A stretch of DNA of 64,000 bases, taken from positions 44,675-108,674 of the forward strand of contig NZ_JAQITD010000006.1 in NCBI RefSeq assembly GCF_028618555.1, in the 5' to 3' direction. Made by a program: the position numbers and the translations under genes. Positions 1 to 11,605 of the stretch are shown in pieces (position 1 is the stretch's first letter; each line of letters begins with the position of its first letter). This DNA is from Bartonella sp. CM31XJBT (GTDB taxonomy: Bacteria; Pseudomonadota; Alphaproteobacteria; Rhizobiales; Rhizobiaceae). The notes under the pieces were generated by a model. It was not told the DNA's origin. It did not search any database and worked only from the letters and a program-made list of their open reading frames with translations.

Positions 1-280
1 GCTTATTACCGCTTATATCAACATGAGTGACCACAAAACTACTATCCAATATGATCGTGTTTACGATCACAGCCATCTGACCACTTGATGAAAGTCCATA
101 AAAAGCCGTAACAAAGAAAAACCATACAACAGCAAAAGAGCCAAAATGGCGTGGAATATGAATATTAACAAAAACAAACTCAAACATAAACCGAAGAAAA
201 CGACGATAAAGACGTGGCAAAGCCGGCACTGAAAGCACCTCCATCGGAACATTTGTTTTACTAACATTCAACGCATACAT
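1..280 (-). CDS. ftsQ: Cell division protein FtsQ, N-terminal part (cut by window edge)
   Basis: FtsQ is a bitopic membrane protein that joins the early and late parts of the divisome. Only about 93 N-terminal residues are in the window. The reading frame starts [15 protein letters not shown] and has a basic cytoplasmic stretch (PRLYRRFLR). A hydrophobic segment follows at about residues 47-62, and the visible part ends in [11 protein letters not shown], which looks like the start of the POTRA domain. The ATG lies inside the last codons of ddlB (13-base overlap), and a GGAGG Shine-Dalgarno sits six bases before it, so translational coupling is likely. The frame is open to the window edge. Position after ddlB matches the usual alphaproteobacterial dcw order, which supports the name more than the limited sequence does. 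Confidence 0.85.
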   Translation of the reverse strand, partial: MYALNVSKTNVPMEVLSVPALPRLYRRFLRFMFEFVFVNIHIPRHFGSFAVVWFFFVTAFYGLSSSGQMAVIVNTIILDSSFVVTHVDISGNK

Positions 281-1188
281 GATGCGTCCTCCACCATCCA
301 TTGAACAATATCGCCGTAAGTACGGCCGCTCGCTTTTGCAATATCAGGAAGAAGAGACGTCGATGTCATACCGGGTTGCGTATTAATTTCAAGCCAAACC
401 AACTCTCCCGTTTTTTCATCAAAACGAAAATCAGAACGGCTAACACCTCGACACCCTATCGCCTGATGGGCTGCTAAAGACATTCTTTGCACACTTTGGT
501 AAATATTTAGTGAAAGTTGTGCAGGACAAATGTGAAGAGAACCACCCGTTTTATATTTTGAGTCATAATCGTAGAATGGAAAGTTTTTATCGGGAAGAAT
601 TTCACACACATCCAGCACTTCATTCCCCAAAACAGCACAAGTCAATTCACGACCAGGAATATATTTTTCAATCATCACCTCATCGGCATATCCCCACTCA
701 GCTCCCCCAATATTATGCGGCGGTACAGCTTCATTTCCTTGGACAATGACAACACCAAAACTTGATCCTTCACACACAGGTTTAATTACATAAGGAGGCT
801 CCATGGGATGCGTTCGGCCCAAAGCAAAGCGGCTCATGATACGAGAAGGAGCAACACAAACCCCAACATTTGCAACGATAATTTTTGCACGTCCCTTATC
901 CATTGCCAAAGCAGATGCCATCACGCCAGAATGAGTATAAGGAATTTTTAAATATTCAAGAATCCCCTGAATCCGGCCATCTTCACCAAATGGACCATGC
1001 AATGCATTGAAGGCAATATCGGGCTGCAACTGTTCAAGAACAGAAGCAATACGAGCATCAACATCCACGCGGCTCACGCGATACCCCTGTACCTCTAGAA
1101 CATCAGCACAAGCCGCCCCTGAAGATAAACTTACAGACCGCTCAGAAGAAAAACCTCCCATTAACACAGCTATATGTTTATCTTTCAT
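268..1188 (-). CDS. ddlB: D-alanine--D-alanine ligase
   Basis: Cytoplasmic ATP-grasp enzyme that joins two D-alanines for the peptidoglycan stem peptide added by MurF. At 306 residues it has normal Ddl length. The N-terminal SSERS contains the conserved glutamate (about residue 16). HGPFGEDG is at 64-71, [12 protein letters not shown] is in the flexible loop, and the magnesium-binding end motif [12 protein letters not shown] is at about 267-278. It lies between murB (238 bases upstream) and ftsQ, which it overlaps. The 238-base gap before it is one of two larger gaps in the cluster, so an internal promoter there is possible but not demonstrated. Confidence 0.97.
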   Translation of the reverse strand: MKDKHIAVLMGGFSSERSVSLSSGAACADVLEVQGYRVSRVDVDARIASVLEQLQPDIAFNALHGPFGEDGRIQGILEYLKIPYTHSGVMASALAMDKGRAKIIVANVGVCVAPSRIMSRFALGRTHPMEPPYVIKPVCEGSSFGVVIVQGNEAVPPHNIGGAEWGYADEVMIEKYIPGRELTCAVLGNEVLDVCEILPDKNFPFYDYDSKYKTGGSLHICPAQLSLNIYQSVQRMSLAAHQAIGCRGVSRSDFRFDEKTGELVWLEINTQPGMTSTSLLPDIAKASGRTYGDIVQWMVEDASCMR

Positions 1189-1426
1189 AATAAATCACCC
1201 TCTTTCGCATACTATATGTAGTCTATATAGAATACATCAGCACCATATACAGGAAAAACAAAGTTTATCCTTGCGAATCAATAACCTAGCATTTTGCATA
1301 ATGAATCAGACTCAAAAGCCTGATGCAAGAGATTCTTTGTTAATTTATTGATTCTTAATAGAAATTTTTTATTATCTCTTTGAAATGACTCAATTTTTTA
1401 TTTTCACTTTTTTAGTGAACAATAAA

Positions 1427-2410
1427 TCAATGAAATGGATCAAAAGGAGAAACACTTCGACCGCGCTCAAATTGACCAATACGCTCTATTTCCCATTGTA
1501 AAAGGTGGGCTGAATTTGCAAAAACACGTGCACGCACTGTTTCTCCCAATGCTTCAAGATCATATCCTGTTGCTTGCCCTGTATTAATCATAAAATTACA
1601 GTGCATTTCACTCATTTGAGCGCCACCAATCCGTAAACCACGACACCCTGCTTCATCAATCACGCGCCACGCAGATCCATTCCCAGGATTTTTGAAAGTT
1701 GACCCCCCTGTTTTTTCACGAATAGGTTGCACTGTTTCTCTGTGGAGGGCAACTTCATCCATAGCAGCACGAATATCATCTTTATTGCCGAGTTTTCCTT
1801 CCAATAAAGCAGCCGTAAAAATAAAATCTTTAGGAACATCACAATGGCGATAGGAATAATGCATATCTTTCACACTCAAGATATGACGTTGCCCTTTACG
1901 ATCCAGCGCATAGACCTCGACAACACGCGCTGCGGTTTCAACACCATTCGCACCAGCGTTCATTTTGAGAGCTCCTCCAAGACCTCCAGGAATACCATGA
2001 TAAAAATGAAAACCTGCAATCTCAGCTTCTAAAGCGGCAGCAGCTAAATGTTTATCCGCCGCACCAGCACCAACTAAAAAGCCTTTTGGAGAAACCTGCT
2101 TCACTTGCCCAAAACTTTTTGGCGAAAGACGAATCACAACACCAGGAACCCCCCCATCACGCACCAGAAGATTAGAACCGATACCGACAATTGTTACAGG
2201 AACAAATTCAGGCAAATTTTGAAGAAAGAGAGCCAAATCTTCTTCATCAACAGGCTGATAAAAAAGCTCTGCCAATCCGCCCGTGCGAAACCACGTTACC
2301 TTACGCATCTCAACATTAGGTGTAAGTTTTCCTCTCACGCCACCCAACAATGGTTGCAATTGCGCCAATAGCGCCTCACCATCAATGTGCTGAAAATTTA
2401 TCATGACCAT
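1427..2410 (-). CDS. murB: UDP-N-acetylenolpyruvoylglucosamine reductase
   Basis: FAD enzyme that reduces UDP-GlcNAc-enolpyruvate to UDP-MurNAc in the cytoplasm. FAD-binding signatures are visible: [12 protein letters not shown] from residue 76 and [15 protein letters not shown] at 139-153. YSYRH is at 185-189, and GGSTFKNPG at 235-243 carries the catalytic serine (S237). Length 327 is close to alphaproteobacterial MurB. The start is within the last codons of murC (29-base overlap). ATG codons 1 and 3 (MVMINF) are both usable, and the second may be the real start. No separate promoter is needed given the overlap. Confidence 0.97.
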   Translation of the reverse strand: MVMINFQHIDGEALLAQLQPLLGGVRGKLTPNVEMRKVTWFRTGGLAELFYQPVDEEDLALFLQNLPEFVPVTIVGIGSNLLVRDGGVPGVVIRLSPKSFGQVKQVSPKGFLVGAGAADKHLAAAALEAEIAGFHFYHGIPGGLGGALKMNAGANGVETAARVVEVYALDRKGQRHILSVKDMHYSYRHCDVPKDFIFTAALLEGKLGNKDDIRAAMDEVALHRETVQPIREKTGGSTFKNPGNGSAWRVIDEAGCRGLRIGGAQMSEMHCNFMINTGQATGYDLEALGETVRARVFANSAHLLQWEIERIGQFERGRSVSPFDPFH

Positions 2411-3809
2411 CCAATACCGCTAACTGATGAGGCAACGCACAAGCCCATTGTGTGATATTGCCAGCACCAAGAAAAACAACATAATCCTCTGCCTGAGCAA
2501 ATTTTGAGACAAGAGACACAACATCTTCCAAACCATGTATCAAGCGCACATCACGATGACCCGCCATTTTAATATGCTCTACCAATTCTTGAGAACCAAA
2601 TCCTACAATAGGCTCTTCACCAGCCGCATAAACGGGCGTAATCAACACTGTATCTGCATCATTAAAACAAGCAGCAAAATCATCAAATAAATGATACAAC
2701 CGTGAATACCGATGGGGTTGTGCAATCGCAATAACACGCCCTTTTGCACTCTCACGTGCAGCACGCAAAACAGCCTTTATTTCGACAGGATGATGTCCAT
2801 AATCATCAAATATTTCAATGCCACGCCAACTTCCTGTTCGCGTAAAACGCCGTTTTACTCCGCCAAATTCTGCTAAGCCCCTTTTTATAGCTTCATTTGA
2901 AATGCCAAGTTCATGCGCAATAGCAATCGCCGCCGTTGCATTGGCAACATTATGCTGCCCTGCCATAGGCAAAAGCATATTTTTCAACTCAATCTTTCTT
3001 CCTGTTTTGCGTGAGCGAACAAGAACATCAAAATGCGTTTTTTGACCATCCATCGAAAGATTAAGAAAACGAACATCTGCTTGTGGATTTGCACCATAAG
3101 TGATCACCCAACGATCATCAATACGGCCCGCCAATGACTGAACCTCTGGATGATCAAGGCACAAAACAGCAAAACCATAAAAGGGAACATTTTCTACGAA
3201 TTGCCGAAAAGCCTCACGCACAGCATCAAAACTTCCATAATGATCCAAATGCTCAGCGTCAATATTAGTAATAACAGCAATATCAGCAGGCAGCTTTAAA
3301 AATGTACCATCACTTTCATCAGCTTCAACAATCATCCAATCGCCATCTCCTGTACGAGAATTCGTACCATAAGCATTAATAATACCGCCATTAATCACCA
3401 CTGGATCAAAATGACCAGCATCAAGAAGGGCTGCAACCATTGATGTGGTTGTTGTTTTACCATGTGTACCACCCACCGCAATTGCACGCCGAAACCGCAT
3501 CAGCTCCGCCAGCATTTCTGCACGTCTAACAAGCGGTAAATGTCTTTCCTTTGCAGCAATATACTCAGGATTTGTTTTTTTAACGGCAGTAGAAAAAACA
3601 ACAACCTCTGCATTCCCTAAGTTTTCAGCACAATGACCTATATGAACGTTAATTCCCTTTTTCCGCAAACGTTCAACATTTGCACTTTCAACTTGATCTG
3701 ACCCTTGAACTTTATAGCCAAGATTATAAAAAACCTCCGCAATTCCACTCATACCGATCCCCCCGATTCCGATAAAATGGATAACGCCTATATCAAGTGG
3801 CATTTTCAT
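2382..3809 (-). CDS. murC: UDP-N-acetylmuramate--L-alanine ligase
   Basis: Mur ligase that adds L-Ala to UDP-MurNAc, the first step of stem peptide assembly. The N-terminal UDP-binding glycine motif GIGGIGMSG is at about 14-22 and the P-loop [10 protein letters not shown] at 113-122. The central-domain motif [11 protein letters not shown] and the ADP-binding [10 protein letters not shown] follow further on. Length is 475, typical for MurC. It overlaps murG upstream by 17 bases and murB downstream by 29, showing a tightly coupled operon. ATG codons 1 and 3 are both possible starts. Confidence 0.97.
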   Translation of the reverse strand: MKMPLDIGVIHFIGIGGIGMSGIAEVFYNLGYKVQGSDQVESANVERLRKKGINVHIGHCAENLGNAEVVVFSTAVKKTNPEYIAAKERHLPLVRRAEMLAELMRFRRAIAVGGTHGKTTTTSMVAALLDAGHFDPVVINGGIINAYGTNSRTGDGDWMIVEADESDGTFLKLPADIAVITNIDAEHLDHYGSFDAVREAFRQFVENVPFYGFAVLCLDHPEVQSLAGRIDDRWVITYGANPQADVRFLNLSMDGQKTHFDVLVRSRKTGRKIELKNMLLPMAGQHNVANATAAIAIAHELGISNEAIKRGLAEFGGVKRRFTRTGSWRGIEIFDDYGHHPVEIKAVLRAARESAKGRVIAIAQPHRYSRLYHLFDDFAACFNDADTVLITPVYAAGEEPIVGFGSQELVEHIKMAGHRDVRLIHGLEDVVSLVSKFAQAEDYVVFLGAGNITQWACALPHQLAVLDGHDKFSAH

Positions 3810-4929
3810 TAAAAAGCTCCTCTTTTATATCTGACAACAATCGCCCTGCAATTAAGGATTCAGCCATATCAGCAAGGCAACGGGTTGCATGAGGTTGCCC
3901 AACTTTTTTTGCAGCAAGCGCTTGTTTTTCCAATAAATGGGGTGCACAACAAGCGTGCATTAAAAGAGAAAAAAGCTTTTGTGCATTCAAATCTTTTTCT
4001 GATACAATTTGCGCACCACCTACACGAGCAAGCAGAGCTGCATTGGCAGCCTGATCATGATCTAAAGCATGGGGATATGGAACAAGCAAAGCAGGTCTAC
4101 CAATCACCGCTATCTCACAAACGGACGAAGCCCCAGCGCGCGACAAAATAAAATGAGCATGTGCCATACGTTCAGCCATATCATCAAAAAAAGGAGCAAC
4201 CTCTGCTTGTACGCCCATATCACGGTAGATTTTGATCAACCCTCCTGCTTCACCGCGAACTTGCTGTACAATTCGTAAACGTTTACGGTTCTTATCATCG
4301 AATAAAGCAATCGCTTCTGGAACAATATGTGAAAAAGCAGAAGCCCCTTGGCTACCTCCAAAAATCAAAAAATTAAATGGCTTTTCCCCCTCTGAAGAAT
4401 GATAAGGAATTTTGGCCGCCTTCAACACAGCCTCACGGACAGGATTCCCCGTCAAAAGTATTTTATGAGCATAAGCGCCATTTGGCGACAACAAACCACC
4501 AGCGATTGCACGCACAAAAATTGCCAACACCCGATTGGCACGCCCCATAACAGCATTTTGTTCATGAATAAATGTCACACGCCTCGTTAAAGCCGCAATA
4601 AAAAGAGGAGGAAAGCTCGGATACCCCCCAAATCCTCCAACAAGAACAGGACGTAATTTATAAAACAACGCCAACGATTGCCCCATTCCCCTTAGCAAAG
4701 ACCAAAACGTCTTTATCAGAGCAAAAGGATGACGTCGTATAAACGTTGCCGATGAAACGATATGAATATGCTCTTCATCAAAGCACCGAACAAAAGGTCG
4801 TGCTCTTTCATCTGTTATTAAATGAACATCATATCCACGCTTCCTTAATTCAACAGAAAGGGCTTCAGCAGGAAAAAGATGTCCACCTGTACCACCAGCC
4901 ACCAAAACAATAACTTTTTTATCATTCAT
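3793..4929 (-). CDS. murG: Lipid II synthase: UDP-GlcNAc--MurNAc-pentapeptide-lipid GlcNAc transferase
   Basis: Peripheral membrane glycosyltransferase (GT28) that converts lipid I to lipid II. Family landmarks are the N-terminal glycine loop AGGTGGH at 11-17, then [11 protein letters not shown] and [12 protein letters not shown]. The second Rossmann loop [11 protein letters not shown] comes next, followed by the nucleotide-sugar pocket with [12 protein letters not shown] and DHDQAANA. It overlaps ftsW by 8 bases and murC by 17. Length 378 is normal. Confidence 0.97.
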   Translation of the reverse strand: MNDKKVIVLVAGGTGGHLFPAEALSVELRKRGYDVHLITDERARPFVRCFDEEHIHIVSSATFIRRHPFALIKTFWSLLRGMGQSLALFYKLRPVLVGGFGGYPSFPPLFIAALTRRVTFIHEQNAVMGRANRVLAIFVRAIAGGLLSPNGAYAHKILLTGNPVREAVLKAAKIPYHSSEGEKPFNFLIFGGSQGASAFSHIVPEAIALFDDKNRKRLRIVQQVRGEAGGLIKIYRDMGVQAEVAPFFDDMAERMAHAHFILSRAGASSVCEIAVIGRPALLVPYPHALDHDQAANAALLARVGGAQIVSEKDLNAQKLFSLLMHACCAPHLLEKQALAAKKVGQPHATRCLADMAESLIAGRLLSDIKEELFNENAT

Positions 4930-6076
4930 AAGGGGTATCCAAGACAGAAGAGGAAGAAAAAGCTGAAAGGCGTGCTTCTGGCCAACGACGTGTTAAACTA
5001 AGCAAAATGCCCATTGAAAACGCAATCGCCACCATCGAAGAACCACCGTAAGAAATAAAAGGCAATGTCATGCCTTTTGGAGGAATTAAGTGAAGATTAA
5101 CGGCCATATTAATAGCTGATTGAAAGCCAATCATCATTGCTATGCCAGTAATACCAAGACGTATAAAGGAATCACGTGTATTCATGGCTATATACAATGA
5201 ACGCATAACGATAAAGCCAAACAGCATCATAATTAATAAACAAAGAATAATACCATATTCTTCAGCAGCAACGGAAAATACAAAATCTGTATGGCTATCA
5301 GGAATGATACGTTTTACTGTCCCCTCCCCAGGACCTTGCCCAAACCAACCACCATTCAAAATAGCCTCACGTCCTACATCCACTTGAAAAGTATCTCCTT
5401 CACCTGTCAAAAAACCATTGATCCGCTCGCGCACATGATGCAGAAAAAAATAAGCTAAAATAATTCCTACAACGCCTAAAATGAGAAAGAGAAAAATAAT
5501 AGTAAGAGGTACACCAGCAATAAAAAACAGCCCCCCCCATGTTGCACTTATTAAAACTGTTTGTCCAATATCAGGCTGCAAAACCAGAAGCACACAACAA
5601 ATGCCATAAAGTACAATCGCTAACGTATAACCTAGAATTCCCCTCTTGCGTATCTGTTCCGAAAAAAGCCAAGCGGACATAACCACAAAAGCTGGCTTCA
5701 TAAACTCTGAAGCCTGTACAGAAAAACCAAATAGCTGAATCCATCGCCGTGCTCCCTTTAATTCTGGACCAAAAAATAAGGTTGCAACCATAAGAGCAAG
5801 CGTTACAATGAGCAAAAGAGCACATAAACGACGAATATTAGAAAGCGAAAAAAAAGAAATGGTAACCATCGTAAAAAATGCTAAAATGCTGAAAATGATA
5901 TGCCACCGAACAAAATAAAAACTATCAGCAATTCCGATTTTTTTTGTAATAATGGGGCTGGCAGCAAAAGACAGCATAATGCCAATTCCCATTAAAATTA
6001 AACAAGCTGCAAAGATAGAGCGATCAATCGTCCACCACCAATTAGCAATTGGATCTCTATCTGCACGCGTCACCAT
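4922..6076 (-). CDS. ftsW: Septal peptidoglycan glycosyltransferase FtsW (SEDS)
   Basis: Multi-pass SEDS protein that polymerises lipid II at the septum together with FtsI. About ten hydrophobic segments are visible, along with SEDS signatures such as LQPDIGQT, GEGTVKRIIPDSHTDF (large periplasmic loop) and the C-terminal PPKGMTLPFISYGGSS. I start at the ATG giving MVTRADRDP (384 residues). It has an AAGGTG ribosome site eight bases upstream, whereas the longer GTG start would sit on top of that site. It overlaps murG by 8 bases. The gap of about 145 bases to murD upstream breaks the otherwise tight packing. Confidence 0.95.
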   Translation of the reverse strand: MVTRADRDPIANWWWTIDRSIFAACLILMGIGIMLSFAASPIITKKIGIADSFYFVRWHIIFSILAFFTMVTISFFSLSNIRRLCALLLIVTLALMVATLFFGPELKGARRWIQLFGFSVQASEFMKPAFVVMSAWLFSEQIRKRGILGYTLAIVLYGICCVLLVLQPDIGQTVLISATWGGLFFIAGVPLTIIFLFLILGVVGIILAYFFLHHVRERINGFLTGEGDTFQVDVGREAILNGGWFGQGPGEGTVKRIIPDSHTDFVFSVAAEEYGIILCLLIMMLFGFIVMRSLYIAMNTRDSFIRLGITGIAMMIGFQSAINMAVNLHLIPPKGMTLPFISYGGSSMVAIAFSMGILLSLTRRWPEARLSAFSSSSVLDTPYE

Positions 6077-6221
6077 GATATACACACCTTATCCATTTTA
6101 TAAATTGTCTCAAAGTGATATGGGTTCCCAGCCTGTTTAACAAACACTTTAAAAACTAAATTACACAAAAAAAGATTCTGGAGTCTTAACGCAAAAATAT
6201 TTTTTATAATTGATGCTTTTT

Positions 6222-7616
6222 TTATTGTAACTGCATCACAAAAGAGACAAATGCTTCGCCTCGCATTTCATAATTTTTAAATTGGTCATAACTTGCACAA
6301 GCAGGTGACAAAAGAACCGTCACCTCTTTTGCCTTACAGCCTATTGCGTCAACAGCTGCTTCACGCACCGCATTTTCCAAAGTTAAGCTCATAGAAAAGG
6401 GAAAAGCAGATCCAATAGTGCGAGCAAATTCTTCCGCCGCACTCCCAATCAAATAGGCTTTACGAATTTTAGGAAAAAATTCTCTAAGAGACTCTATTCC
6501 TCCCTTTTTTGCCTGTCCCCCAACAATCCAAAAAATATCATTAAAGGTGGAAAGCGCAGGAGCTGTTGCATCTGCATTAGTCGCCTTGCTGTCATTGATA
6601 AACAAAACCGCCCCCATTTTACGCACCTGTTGCATACGATGATCCAACCCTTTATAACTTGCTAAATGCTTGTCCATAGAAGGATCGGTTATTTTTAAAG
6701 CCTGCAACGTTGCTAATGCCATAAGGGCATTTTGCGCATTATGCCTCCCACGTAACCCCGCCATAGGAGCAAGATCTGCAAGCATATGACGCTGTCCTTG
6801 ACGAACAGAAAAGAGCTTGGTCCCATCTGCATAAAAACCATTTTCAACAAAATGATCCTTGGAAATTGCCTCAATTTGCTTCCCCTCATGAAGTAACTGT
6901 TGATATAAAACCCGGCAAGCTGCATCATCAACTGAAATAAAAGCCTGAGAAGCCTGAGCAATCAGATGCCTTTTGGTTTGCACATAACAGGCAAAACTTC
7001 CATGTCGATCAATATGATCAGGTGTGAGATTTAATAAAAGTCCAATAGTCGGCTGAAGAGAGGGAGTAAGATCAATTTGAAATGATGAACATTCAATCAC
7101 ATAGATACGTTTTTTAACAAAGGGCTTAAGCGTCAATATTGCCTTTCCAATATTTCCCCCCATCTGCACATCATAGCCCATTTTTTCCAACAAATGCGCA
7201 AGTAAAGATGTTGTGGTTGACTTCCCATTCGTCCCCGTAATCGCAATGAAAGGAACGTCTTTGTCACAAAAACCATAATGCTGTAAAAATTGATGGCGCG
7301 CCCGAACAAATAATTCAATATCACCGATAATTTCTATATTTTTTTTTCGTGCTTTTTCAACAACCCAATGGGGTTGAGGATAACTTAAAGGAACTCCAGG
7401 AGCTACAATCAATGCAACAAATTCTGACCAATCTTCATAACGGAGATCTCGTGTTGGAATATTGTGCCGAAAAGCCATTTGCACGCTTGAAGGACTATCA
7501 TCCCACGCCACCACTTCTGCACCACCACACATCAATGCTTGTGCCGTTGCTAGTCCAGACTGTCCCAATCCAAACAGAGCAACTTTTTGACCTTTATAAC
7601 ACGTAACAGAAATCAC
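6222..7616 (-). CDS. murD: UDP-N-acetylmuramoyl-L-alanine--D-glutamate ligase
   Basis: Mur ligase adding D-Glu. Visible are the N-terminal [12 protein letters not shown] loop, P-loop [10 protein letters not shown], central [13 protein letters not shown] and C-terminal [12 protein letters not shown]. Length 464 is normal. The only sensible start is GTG, four bases after the mraY stop; the ATG two bases upstream runs straight into a stop. GGTGAGAAT in front of it can serve as the ribosome site, so coupling to mraY is likely. Confidence 0.96.
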   Translation of the reverse strand: MISVTCYKGQKVALFGLGQSGLATAQALMCGGAEVVAWDDSPSSVQMAFRHNIPTRDLRYEDWSEFVALIVAPGVPLSYPQPHWVVEKARKKNIEIIGDIELFVRARHQFLQHYGFCDKDVPFIAITGTNGKSTTTSLLAHLLEKMGYDVQMGGNIGKAILTLKPFVKKRIYVIECSSFQIDLTPSLQPTIGLLLNLTPDHIDRHGSFACYVQTKRHLIAQASQAFISVDDAACRVLYQQLLHEGKQIEAISKDHFVENGFYADGTKLFSVRQGQRHMLADLAPMAGLRGRHNAQNALMALATLQALKITDPSMDKHLASYKGLDHRMQQVRKMGAVLFINDSKATNADATAPALSTFNDIFWIVGGQAKKGGIESLREFFPKIRKAYLIGSAAEEFARTIGSAFPFSMSLTLENAVREAAVDAIGCKAKEVTVLLSPACASYDQFKNYEMRGEAFVSFVMQLQ

Positions 7617-7620
7617 ATTC

Positions 7621-8691
7621 TCACCGCAATTTAAGTGTTGAAAGACCTATGAGAGCGAGAACAATCGAAATAATCCAAAAGCGTATCACGACTTGGCTTT
7701 CAGTCCAGCCTTTTTTCTCAAAATGGTGATGTATCGGTGCCATAAGAAACACGCGTTTTCTTGTTAATTTGAAATAACCAACCTGAATAACGACCGAAAA
7801 AGCTTCCACAACAAAAAGCCCACCAATAAGAACCAAAACAATTTCGTGTTTCGTAGCAACCGCAACAGTCCCTAAGAGTCCTCCAAGAGCCAATGAACCA
7901 GTATCTCCCATAAAAATAGCTGCAGGTGGTGCATTAAACCATAAAAAACCAAGCCCTGCCCCAACAACAGCTCCCAATAAAACAGCCAATTCACCTGTAC
8001 CCGATACATAATGGATTTGGAGATAATCAGCAAAATTCATATTACCAGAAAGATAAGCAATCAGAGCAAAAGATAAAGCTGCAACCATCACAGGAACAAT
8101 AGCAAGCCCATCGAGTCCATCCGTTAAATTAACCGCATTACCCGTCGCGACAATAACAAACGCAGAAAAAGGAATAAAAAACCAGCCCAAATTGATAAGA
8201 TAATCTTTTAAAAAAGGCAAAGCGAATCCAGATGAGCCAATTTTCAGAATAACAAAAGCCGCAATTGCGGCAACACAAAACTCTAAGCTTAACCGTGCTT
8301 TCCCAGAAAATCCTTTGTCTGTTTGTTTTGTGACCTTAAGATAATCGTCATAAAATCCAATTGCCCCAAAAGAAAGCATAACCAATAGCGATACCCAAAA
8401 GTAAATATTCGATAAATTACACCACAAAAATGCCGATACCACAATGCCGGTTAAAATCATCAATCCACCCATTGTAGGTGTTCCAGCCTTTTTAAAATGT
8501 GTTTGAGGACCATCAGCACGAATCGGTTGTCCCTTACCCTGCCGCAATTTAAGAGAAGCAATGATGCTAGGTCCAAACAAAAAGACGATAAGTCCCGAAG
8601 TAAGCATAGCCGCTATCGTGCGAAAAGTAATATAACGAAATACATTCACACCTGGAAGCCAATCACTAAACGAAGAAAAAAACAGCATCAT
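7621..8691 (-). CDS. mraY: Phospho-N-acetylmuramoyl-pentapeptide-transferase
   Basis: Integral membrane enzyme that transfers phospho-MurNAc-pentapeptide to undecaprenyl phosphate, making lipid I. The 356 residues contain about ten hydrophobic segments and the family's catalytic motifs: FYDDYLKV (aspartates), [22 protein letters not shown] and [12 protein letters not shown]. It sits 21 bases after murF and 4 bases before murD. Confidence 0.97.
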   Translation of the reverse strand: MMLFFSSFSDWLPGVNVFRYITFRTIAAMLTSGLIVFLFGPSIIASLKLRQGKGQPIRADGPQTHFKKAGTPTMGGLMILTGIVVSAFLWCNLSNIYFWVSLLVMLSFGAIGFYDDYLKVTKQTDKGFSGKARLSLEFCVAAIAAFVILKIGSSGFALPFLKDYLINLGWFFIPFSAFVIVATGNAVNLTDGLDGLAIVPVMVAALSFALIAYLSGNMNFADYLQIHYVSGTGELAVLLGAVVGAGLGFLWFNAPPAAIFMGDTGSLALGGLLGTVAVATKHEIVLVLIGGLFVVEAFSVVIQVGYFKLTRKRVFLMAPIHHHFEKKGWTESQVVIRFWIISIVLALIGLSTLKLR

Positions 8692-8712
8692 TGTACAAAA
8701 AACCTCTTAAAA

Positions 8713-10134
8713 CTATGAAGAAACCGCTTTATAGCGATCAAGCAATGCAGTCACAATATTTGATGAACAAAGGCTATTGGATGATTTAACCATAAGCAGA
8801 TCCCCAGAAGAAATTTCTGCTAAAAGAAGCGGTAAAATTTTCTCAATATTTTCAGCATAATAAACCTTAACACCGGTAGACAAATCACTGACTAAAGATT
8901 TCATCGCCTCACCAAATAGAAAAACCGGATTAGCACCGGAAAGACGTATTGGTTTTATTAAATCACGATGAAGCTTTTCACTATACTCCCCTAACTCTAG
9001 CATATCCCCTAAAATAGCAATTCGCCGCCCCTCTTTCCCTACAGGTCCTGTAGCAAGAAGCTCAAGTGCAGCACGCATAGAAGCAGGATTTGCATTATAG
9101 CTTTCATCAATGAGATAAAATTCACCCCCATTTGATAAAGACAATTGATAACGAACACCTCGCCCCTTTTGAGAAGAAAAATGGCGAAAAGAAAGAAAAA
9201 CAGGCTCTAACTCAACCCCCATAGCATCACAAGCAGCAATAACCCCTAAACTATTTTGCACAATATGGCGTCCTGGAGCACCAATTTGAACCTCCCTATC
9301 CCGCCCCCCAATACGCACAATCATAGAAGTACTATCAGTTAGAAGACGTATACCTCGCGCTTGATAATCAGCATCTTTAGTCTCACCAAAGCTTAAGATC
9401 TTCTTTACACCGCATTTCTTTGCTTTTTGAACGAGATAAGAAAAAAAATCACTATCCGCATTTAAAATGGCAATTCCTTTTTCATCTAATCCTTCAAAAA
9501 TTTCAGCTTTTGCCTTTGCTATTTCTTCAAGATCTTTGAAAAAACCCATATGTCCTGCACAAATATGCGTAATGAGAGCAACATGCGGACAAACCAGTTT
9601 GACCAGAGGGCGAATTTCATCTCTATGATTCATACCAATTTCAAAGATACCATAATCACTCTCCATAGGCATCCGCGCTAAAGTGAGTGGAACCCCCCAG
9701 CAATTGTTTAAAGAAGCGAGATTCGCATGAACATTCCCAGCAGTTGCAAGAGCTTGTTTCAAAGCTTCTTTTGTCGTTGTTTTTCCCACTGATCCTGTTA
9801 CCGCGATAATCTTAGCTCTTGAACGTTTGCGTGCAGCTTGTGCAAGTTGTTCTAAGGCTTGCAAAACATCAGGAACGACAATGAGTGGAGCCGATATCTT
9901 TTTCATATCCCTCAAACGGTGTTCCGCAACGATAAGAACGCCTGCACCTCGTTCATAAGCTTGCGCAGCAAAATCATGACCATCAAGATGATGCCCCTTA
10001 ATGCAGAAAAAAACATCCCCTTCCGCAAGAGTACGGCTATCAATGGAAACCCCAGAAAAAGTTTCTGGCATGCTTCCCATTACAACACCATTAATTGCAG
10101 CAACAAGTGCTTGCTTATCCCATAAAGCTGTCAT
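8713..10134 (-). CDS. murF: UDP-N-acetylmuramoyl-tripeptide--D-alanyl-D-alanine ligase
   Basis: Mur ligase that adds the D-Ala-D-Ala made by DdlB. P-loop [14 protein letters not shown] is near residue 114, [10 protein letters not shown] lies in the central domain, and [11 protein letters not shown] is the family's C-terminal motif. Length is 473. It overlaps murE by four bases (ATGA type), a hallmark of translational coupling. Confidence 0.97.
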   Translation of the reverse strand: MTALWDKQALVAAINGVVMGSMPETFSGVSIDSRTLAEGDVFFCIKGHHLDGHDFAAQAYERGAGVLIVAEHRLRDMKKISAPLIVVPDVLQALEQLAQAARKRSRAKIIAVTGSVGKTTTKEALKQALATAGNVHANLASLNNCWGVPLTLARMPMESDYGIFEIGMNHRDEIRPLVKLVCPHVALITHICAGHMGFFKDLEEIAKAKAEIFEGLDEKGIAILNADSDFFSYLVQKAKKCGVKKILSFGETKDADYQARGIRLLTDSTSMIVRIGGRDREVQIGAPGRHIVQNSLGVIAACDAMGVELEPVFLSFRHFSSQKGRGVRYQLSLSNGGEFYLIDESYNANPASMRAALELLATGPVGKEGRRIAILGDMLELGEYSEKLHRDLIKPIRLSGANPVFLFGEAMKSLVSDLSTGVKVYYAENIEKILPLLLAEISSGDLLMVKSSNSLCSSNIVTALLDRYKAVSS

Positions 10135-11582
10135 TTCTTTCGGTCCTCTAAAGCTTCTATCGCTTTCAGACGATCTGAAAAAGGATAAGTTGTCTGCCCT
10201 ATAATTTGGCCATCCTCATGACCTTTTCCAGCAATGATTAATGTGTCACCAACTTTCAAAAGCTCCACCGCGTAAGAAATAGCCTCACCACGATCTGCTA
10301 TCTCTATTGCTGTTGGCACCGCCTGTAAAATATCCTTGCGTATTTTTTCTGGCATTTCTGTGCGAGGATTATCATCCGTTACAATAACAATGTCCGCTTT
10401 ATCCGCCGCAATTTTTCCCATCAAAGGTCTTTTTCCTTGATCACGATCTCCTCCACAACCAAAAACAACGATCAAGCGCCCTTGCGTAAAGGGACGAACA
10501 GAAAGCAAAACCTGCTCCAAAGCTTCTGGTTTATGGGCATAATCAATATAAACAAGCGCATTATTTTCTGTCTTTCCCACAAACTCTAATCGCCCAGGTG
10601 CCCCCTGCAAAGTTTCAAGCGCAGAAAAAACCTTACGAGGTGAAGCACCCGTTGCAATTGCTAACCCCGCTGCCATAAGCGCATTGGCGACCTGAAAATC
10701 TCCAGCTAAAGGCAAATCAAATGTATAAATATTGTTTTCCACACGACACTCAATACACTGTTTTGAGCGTTGATGTTCGACACGATTAATCGTGATAAAT
10801 TGCCCCTTACGACCAATTGTCAAAACACGGCGACGCGCTTGTGTGACAACATCAATAACCTTTTGTGAATAGACATCATCAGCAAAAATCAAAGCAGGAG
10901 CAGATACAGGCAAAAGTGTATCAAATAACCTCATTTTAGCCCGCAAATAATCCTCTACCCCCGTGTGATAATCCATGTGATCTCGCCCTAAATTGGTGAA
11001 GGCACCAGCCGTTAAACGGACTCCATCAAGTCGCCCTTGATCAAGCCCATGCGAAGAAGCTTCAAGAGCTGCATGTGTCACACCTTCATGAGAAATTTCA
11101 TAAAGAAGACGGTGCAAGACGACCGGATCAGGTGTTGTGAGAGAACCATAAACATTCCGTTTAGGAGAAACAACACCAACCGTTCCTATACTCGCAGCAC
11201 AAAATCCAACATAAGTCCAAATTTGCCGAAGAAAAGAGACAACAGATGTTTTACCACTTGTACCAGTCACAGCAACGACCGTTTCAGGCTGAGAACCGTA
11301 AAAACGTGCAGCTGCCAACGCTAAACTATGACGAACATTAGAAACACGTAAAATGGGAACAGATAAATCCTCAAGAACAGCATGACAATCTGTAACGATT
11401 GCTCGTGCACCACGCTTTATCGCATCATCTATATAGTGTCTTCCATCACTTTTTTTTCCTTGAACAGCAACAAAAACATAGCCTGGCAAAACTTGTCGAG
11501 AATCCGCACTTATTCCTGTTATTTCTATTGAAGAAAGACTTTCATCTTCAACGCATTCTGTAAAAACTGTTCCCAACAACAT
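10131..11582 (-). CDS. murE: UDP-MurNAc-L-Ala-D-Glu--meso-diaminopimelate ligase
   Basis: Mur ligase that adds the third stem residue. P-loop [13 protein letters not shown] and the C-terminal [10 protein letters not shown] are visible. The DNPR motif is the established marker for meso-diaminopimelate rather than lysine specificity, as expected for a Gram-negative. Length is 483. It lies 23 bases downstream of ftsI and overlaps murF by four bases. Confidence 0.97.
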   Translation of the reverse strand: MLLGTVFTECVEDESLSSIEITGISADSRQVLPGYVFVAVQGKKSDGRHYIDDAIKRGARAIVTDCHAVLEDLSVPILRVSNVRHSLALAAARFYGSQPETVVAVTGTSGKTSVVSFLRQIWTYVGFCAASIGTVGVVSPKRNVYGSLTTPDPVVLHRLLYEISHEGVTHAALEASSHGLDQGRLDGVRLTAGAFTNLGRDHMDYHTGVEDYLRAKMRLFDTLLPVSAPALIFADDVYSQKVIDVVTQARRRVLTIGRKGQFITINRVEHQRSKQCIECRVENNIYTFDLPLAGDFQVANALMAAGLAIATGASPRKVFSALETLQGAPGRLEFVGKTENNALVYIDYAHKPEALEQVLLSVRPFTQGRLIVVFGCGGDRDQGKRPLMGKIAADKADIVIVTDDNPRTEMPEKIRKDILQAVPTAIEIADRGEAISYAVELLKVGDTLIIAGKGHEDGQIIGQTTYPFSDRLKAIEALEDRKK

Positions 11583-11605
11583 GATAACGCACCTTTATAT
11601 TCATT

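Noticed and set aside
67..267. 66-codon minus-strand frame rich in Leu and Phe
   Set aside because: It is a shifted frame of the true ftsQ start, which begins at 280 with a GGAGG ribosome site and gives a normal FtsQ N-terminus.
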